Origin: Pseudomonadota bacterium
GTDB lineage: Bacteria > Pseudomonadota > Gammaproteobacteria > Steroidobacterales > Rariloculaceae
Assembly (NCBI GenBank): GCA_009843005.1
Contig: VYEH01000008.1
Location: 4,202-12,329, forward strand
Length of the DNA: 8,128 bases
Reading direction: 5' to 3'
Shown: in pieces, positions 5,926-8,128 of the stretch
Layout of the letters: each line of letters starts with the position of its first letter
Position numbering within the stretch: the first letter of the stretch is position 1
Position numbers and translations under genes: made by a program
Notes under the pieces: generated by a model
Database searches by the model: none
The model's input: only the letters and a program-made list of their open reading frames with translations
Told to the model about the DNA's origin: nothing

Positions 5926-7010
5926 GGCCGTTCCAGAATATCAGCGCTCGGCAACTGTTCAAGGAGCCTGCGCGGCAAGTGATCGCCCTCATACATCAGG
6001 ATAAGATTGTCCCTCGCCCGGGCACAGAGCATGTACATCTTGCGCTTGTTTACTTCGCTGGCCTCCAATAGAAGCTCGTCGAACTCCATGACAAAGACAG
6101 TGTCGAACTCCTGCCCCTTGATTGACTGCACATTCAAGATCGTAATTCCTGGTTCCAAGAGATCGATCTCGTCCTCGTTTTGCCTGTCGCTTGTGTAGAA
6201 TTGGACACGTTGCCCAGCGAGTTGCCTCTGTAATTGCGAATACAATGTCTCGCCGGTTGCGTTGTTAACCACGGCAACACCGACTCGGCCACCTCGTGCT
6301 CTGTACCAGTTGGCTATACGCGTCGTAGCACCGTTCTCGCGGAATAGGACTACGCGGGCGAGTTCGCCTGACTGCGGGCGATGCACCTCAGGGACAGGGG
6401 CATTTCCCGCGTGAAAAAATTCAGCGACGCGCGCGATCTCGGGCGTGTTGCGATGATTGGCGCAGAGCAAAACAGGATCGTCGAGCCGCGCCGCCTCCTT
6501 GATGTCGCTCGGCGTGGAGCGATTGTCGGAGAGCGCCTGATCCTCGTCGGCAAACACCGAAATGGTGGTCGCCACGAATTCCCGAAGGTATCGGAAAAAT
6601 TCCTTGGGAAGGTCCTGTCCTTCGTCGACGATCACGTGCATCGGTTCTGGTGTGACGCCAGCGCGCCCTAGTGTCGCGAATATTGTCCTCCAATCGTAGA
6701 CGTACGGTGCTGTGCAAGGAGTAATTGCGTTCACTTGTGCGCGGTAGCGTGCGCTTACGAACCGGTGCATGGTCCTCGCCTGGATTTGCTGCTCCGTCAA
6801 CTGAGCAATGAGACGTCGGAGCATCCGATTATAGTTAATGAGTACCACTCGGGTGTCGGCATGGGCCAGCATTTGGGCACGGTGAACCGCAAGCACCGTC
6901 TTGCCGGAGCCCGGTGGTCCCACAACAAATACAGACTCATCAAACGGCGTCTCATAGACTTCGAGTTGCTCTTCGTCGCGCGCGATTTCTTCGTAGGTCG
7001 GTAGCCGCAC
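5922..7010 (-). CDS. Compact UvrD/SF1-type ATPase-helicase (362 aa)
   Basis: Motifs in order: Q-motif-like region near residues 12-20, Walker A GPPGSGKT (31-38), Ia-like VVLINYN (55-61), motif II VIVDEGQD (126-133), motif III SVFADEDQAL, motif V NVQSIKGQEFDTVFVMEFDE, and motif VI MLCARARDNLILMY. This is the UvrD/UvrD_C_2 arrangement of DNA translocases. At 362 aa it is about half the usual UvrD size, so the 1B and 2B insertions must be very small or absent. It may be an ATPase switch or short-range translocase rather than a processive helicase. The open frame runs back to 7112, but I chose GTG 7008-7010 because GGAG lies 6 nt upstream, the sequence before it is unlike the family, and a longer form would overlap the methyltransferase by 100 bp. 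The methyltransferase TGA ends one base before the GTG, and the downstream AlkB fusion overlaps by 4 bp. The enzyme class is firm, the target unknown. Confidence 0.87.
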   Translation of the reverse strand: MRLPTYEEIARDEEQLEVYETPFDESVFVVGPPGSGKTVLAVHRAQMLAHADTRVVLINYNRMLRRLIAQLTEQQIQARTMHRFVSARYRAQVNAITPCTAPYVYDWRTIFATLGRAGVTPEPMHVIVDEGQDLPKEFFRYLREFVATTISVFADEDQALSDNRSTPSDIKEAARLDDPVLLCANHRNTPEIARVAEFFHAGNAPVPEVHRPQSGELARVVLFRENGATTRIANWYRARGGRVGVAVVNNATGETLYSQLQRQLAGQRVQFYTSDRQNEDEIDLLEPGITILNVQSIKGQEFDTVFVMEFDELLLEASEVNKRKMYMLCARARDNLILMYEGDHLPRRLLEQLPSADILERP

Positions 7011-7011
7011 G

Positions 7012-7836
7012 TCATTCTCCGAGCACCAGACGCCGGCGCTGCGGGCGGTGTAAAAGAGCATAGTACAAACTGCGCTCGCGAGGACCGTCCCAACGCTCAA
7101 CGACGATCTCACCCTGATCTTCGGCGCGGAGCCGAAATTCGGCCTCCTCCAACCGCCGTCTAAAGCCCGGAAACTGGCGATTATGCTCTTCCCGCACGGA
7201 GTTAGTGTACAGAAGCGTCACGGCACCGCGGCCGAGCCGGGACAACAGGCGCTCCAAATCTTCGAACAAGGCTTCAGCATCCAGAGTTGGGCTCGCGAAC
7301 AGATATGAGACGACCACGATCACATCTCGCCATCCGGGACGCTGCTGCCACTGCAACGAGTCGAAGTCCGGAGTCCAATGGGTTGTTACGCTTCCGGGCA
7401 CGAAGTCCGAACTCGCCAAACGCGCACCGAGCTGTCGCATGCTGTCAGCGCGGTCGACACCAATGTAATCGAAGCGCGAATCGTCCCCGAGAGTCGCCGC
7501 CAGAGCGAGTCCACCGGTGAAGGGGCCACAGCCAATGTCAACAACGATGGGATTTACTGGCCCCGCGCCGGCAAGGAGCTGTCCGAACGCCGAAACCAGT
7601 TCCTCGAGGTGCCCCTTCTGGTTCTGATAGGCGTAGAGCAAGGCCAAGTCGTCCGGAGACAAGTCTCCGCATTGGGTATTGAAGTCCGCTTGACCGCCGC
7701 CAATAGCCGCGAATGCCTGGTCCATGTCCAATCCGAAGAGCGTGTCACCCTGAGATCGAGGATCATTGCGGACACGGTCTGTGACTTCGACTCTACGAAG
7801 CATCTCAAGCCATTCCGGTAACTCAACGGCATCCAA
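7012..7836 (-). CDS. Class I SAM-dependent methyltransferase, target unknown (274 aa, TTG start)
   Basis: The SAM-binding core is clear: motif I IVVDIGCGPFTGG (about 97-109), followed by strand 2 with the acidic ribose-binding residue in YIGVDRADSM (about 124-133, D128). Strand 4 is DVIVVVSYLFASP and strand 5 is GRGAVTLLYTNS. The N-terminal 95 residues include a helical segment (DDLALLYAYQNQKGHLEEL) that may cap the active site. No NPPY/DPPY motif is present, so it is not a standard N6-adenine or N4-cytosine DNA methylase, and there is no PC-ENV cysteine-methylase pattern. RNA, protein, small-molecule or unusual DNA substrates remain open. I chose TTG 7834-7836 because a perfect AGGAGG sits 6 nt upstream. 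The frame continues to GTG 8031, but those 65 residues are Arg-rich and not family-like; ATG 7801-7803 would lose conserved-looking residues. It is the first gene of the three-gene operon. Confidence 0.82.
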   Translation of the reverse strand: MDAVELPEWLEMLRRVEVTDRVRNDPRSQGDTLFGLDMDQAFAAIGGGQADFNTQCGDLSPDDLALLYAYQNQKGHLEELVSAFGQLLAGAGPVNPIVVDIGCGPFTGGLALAATLGDDSRFDYIGVDRADSMRQLGARLASSDFVPGSVTTHWTPDFDSLQWQQRPGWRDVIVVVSYLFASPTLDAEALFEDLERLLSRLGRGAVTLLYTNSVREEHNRQFPGFRRRLEEAEFRLRAEDQGEIVVERWDGPRERSLYYALLHRPQRRRLVLGE

Positions 7837-7842
7837 GACAAT

Positions 7843-7848
7843 CCTCCT
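7843..7848 (-). promoter_or_regulatory. Perfect Shine-Dalgarno fixing the methyltransferase TTG start
   Basis: The minus strand reads AGGAGG, then 6 nt, then TTG (7834-7836). No ATG or GTG in the methyltransferase frame has comparable spacing to a ribosome-binding site. Pairing a consensus site with a weak TTG start is a common way of holding expression at a moderate level. Confidence 0.7.
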
Positions 7849-8093
7849 CACAGAAGAATGGGTACTGCGAACAACTACAGAATAGATCTTGTTGAGTGGC
7901 CGCAATAGTCTGATATCGCGTCGTTTCCGCAGATAAACGCGCTCGGTCCAGAATGAATTCCTGCATGTAATCAACAAGAATTCAAGTGTGCCCCTGGTTC
8001 GCCTGCGATATCGGCGCCGGTTCCGGACCACACGCTCCCTGTCTCAGATTGCTTGCCGCAGCAAGGTCATGTGAATTCGATGCCGGGGCACGC
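7849..8093 (-). other. Long leader upstream of the three-gene operon, no supported gene
   Basis: About 245 bp between the operon's Shine-Dalgarno and the nearest promoter-like sequence. I find no RNA gene or convincing coding sequence in it. It contains a 5-bp hairpin CTTGC-CGCA-GCAAG at 8052-8065 and a weak promoter-like pair TTGCGG/TATTCT (7900-7905 and 7879-7884, minus strand) with only 15 bp between the elements. A 47-codon ATG frame (7823-7966) has no ribosome-binding site. Either a promoter lies closer than I can see, or the operon has an untranslated leader of regulatory length. Confidence 0.4.
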
Positions 8094-8122
8094 AATATGT
8101 TGCTGCAGCAGGTTACGTACAA
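8094..8122 (-). promoter_or_regulatory. Candidate sigma70 promoter with a palindrome in its spacer
   Basis: Reading the minus strand, TTGTAC (8117-8122) and CATATT (8094-8099) are separated by exactly 17 bp. The spacer contains the 10-bp palindrome TGCTGCAGCA (8101-8110), where a repressor could block RNA polymerase. The matches to consensus are partial (3/6 and 4/6) and the distance to the first start codon is about 250 bp, so this is tentative. Confidence 0.3.
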
Positions 8123-8128
8123 TAGGGG

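Noticed and set aside
7011..7112. 34-residue N-terminal extension of the helicase
   Set aside because: It lies entirely within the methyltransferase coding sequence in another frame, and GTG 7010 has a well-spaced GGAG.
7823..7966. A 47-codon, cysteine-rich ATG frame on the minus strand in the operon leader
   Set aside because: No ribosome-binding site precedes its ATG, and I recognise no family. It overlaps the methyltransferase start in another frame.
7837..8031. 65-residue N-terminal extension of the methyltransferase from GTG 8031
   Set aside because: The extension is Arg-rich and low in family-like features, while a perfect Shine-Dalgarno marks the TTG start at 7836.
1..8128. CRISPR arrays, tRNA or rRNA genes, insertion sequence ends
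   Set aside because: I saw no regularly spaced repeats, no tRNA-like cloverleaf and no transposase or terminal inverted repeat pair.

Overview
The window is moderately GC-rich (well over half G+C by eye), densely packed and uses many GTG/TTG starts. It fits the accessory genome of a bacterium, plausibly a Pseudomonadota member, but nothing in it identifies the species. There are no housekeeping genes. Every recognisable gene belongs to a family found in defence islands: an RloAB/AbiL-type pair, toxin-antitoxin genes, a DUF3883 nuclease-like protein, and a helicase/methyltransferase/AlkB cluster.

Layout. Positions 1-1062 (+) hold the 3' end of an AAA15-type ATPase (RloA/AbiLi-like) overlapping by 4 bp a complete RloB-family Toprim-like gene. 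Positions 1151-2489 (-) hold a toxin-antitoxin cluster, read right to left: a small DUF4258-like protein, an HTH antitoxin-like regulator overlapping it by 4 bp, a zinc-finger protein resembling the N-terminal half of an MqsA antitoxin, and a short HigA-like antitoxin remnant. The last two look truncated. Positions 2490-2770 are intergenic and carry inverted repeats built on AACCGGC. Positions 2771-3598 (+) hold a DUF3883 protein with PD-(D/E)XK-like motifs. It is followed at 3604-3693 by only the first 29 codons of a methyltransferase-like gene, which then stops. This looks like a recombination or insertion junction.

Positions 3712-7836 (-) hold the most interesting unit, a three-gene operon transcribed right to left: (i) a class I SAM-dependent methyltransferase of unknown target (TTG start behind a perfect AGGAGG); (ii) one base later, a compact UvrD-like SF1 ATPase/helicase of 362 aa; (iii) overlapping by ATGA, a 737-aa protein whose last ~190 residues are an AlkB-type Fe(II)/2-oxoglutarate dioxygenase with all catalytic residues and whose first ~540 residues match nothing I recognise. 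About 290 bp precede the operon, including a possible promoter with a 10-bp palindrome in its spacer.

How the genes may work together (inference): the tight coupling suggests one functional unit in which a nucleic-acid motor works with a methyl-adding and a methyl-removing enzyme, possibly a modification-sensing defence or repair module. I do not recognise this combination as a named system. The other genes are independent defence or toxin-antitoxin cassettes side by side, with visible decay at their boundaries.
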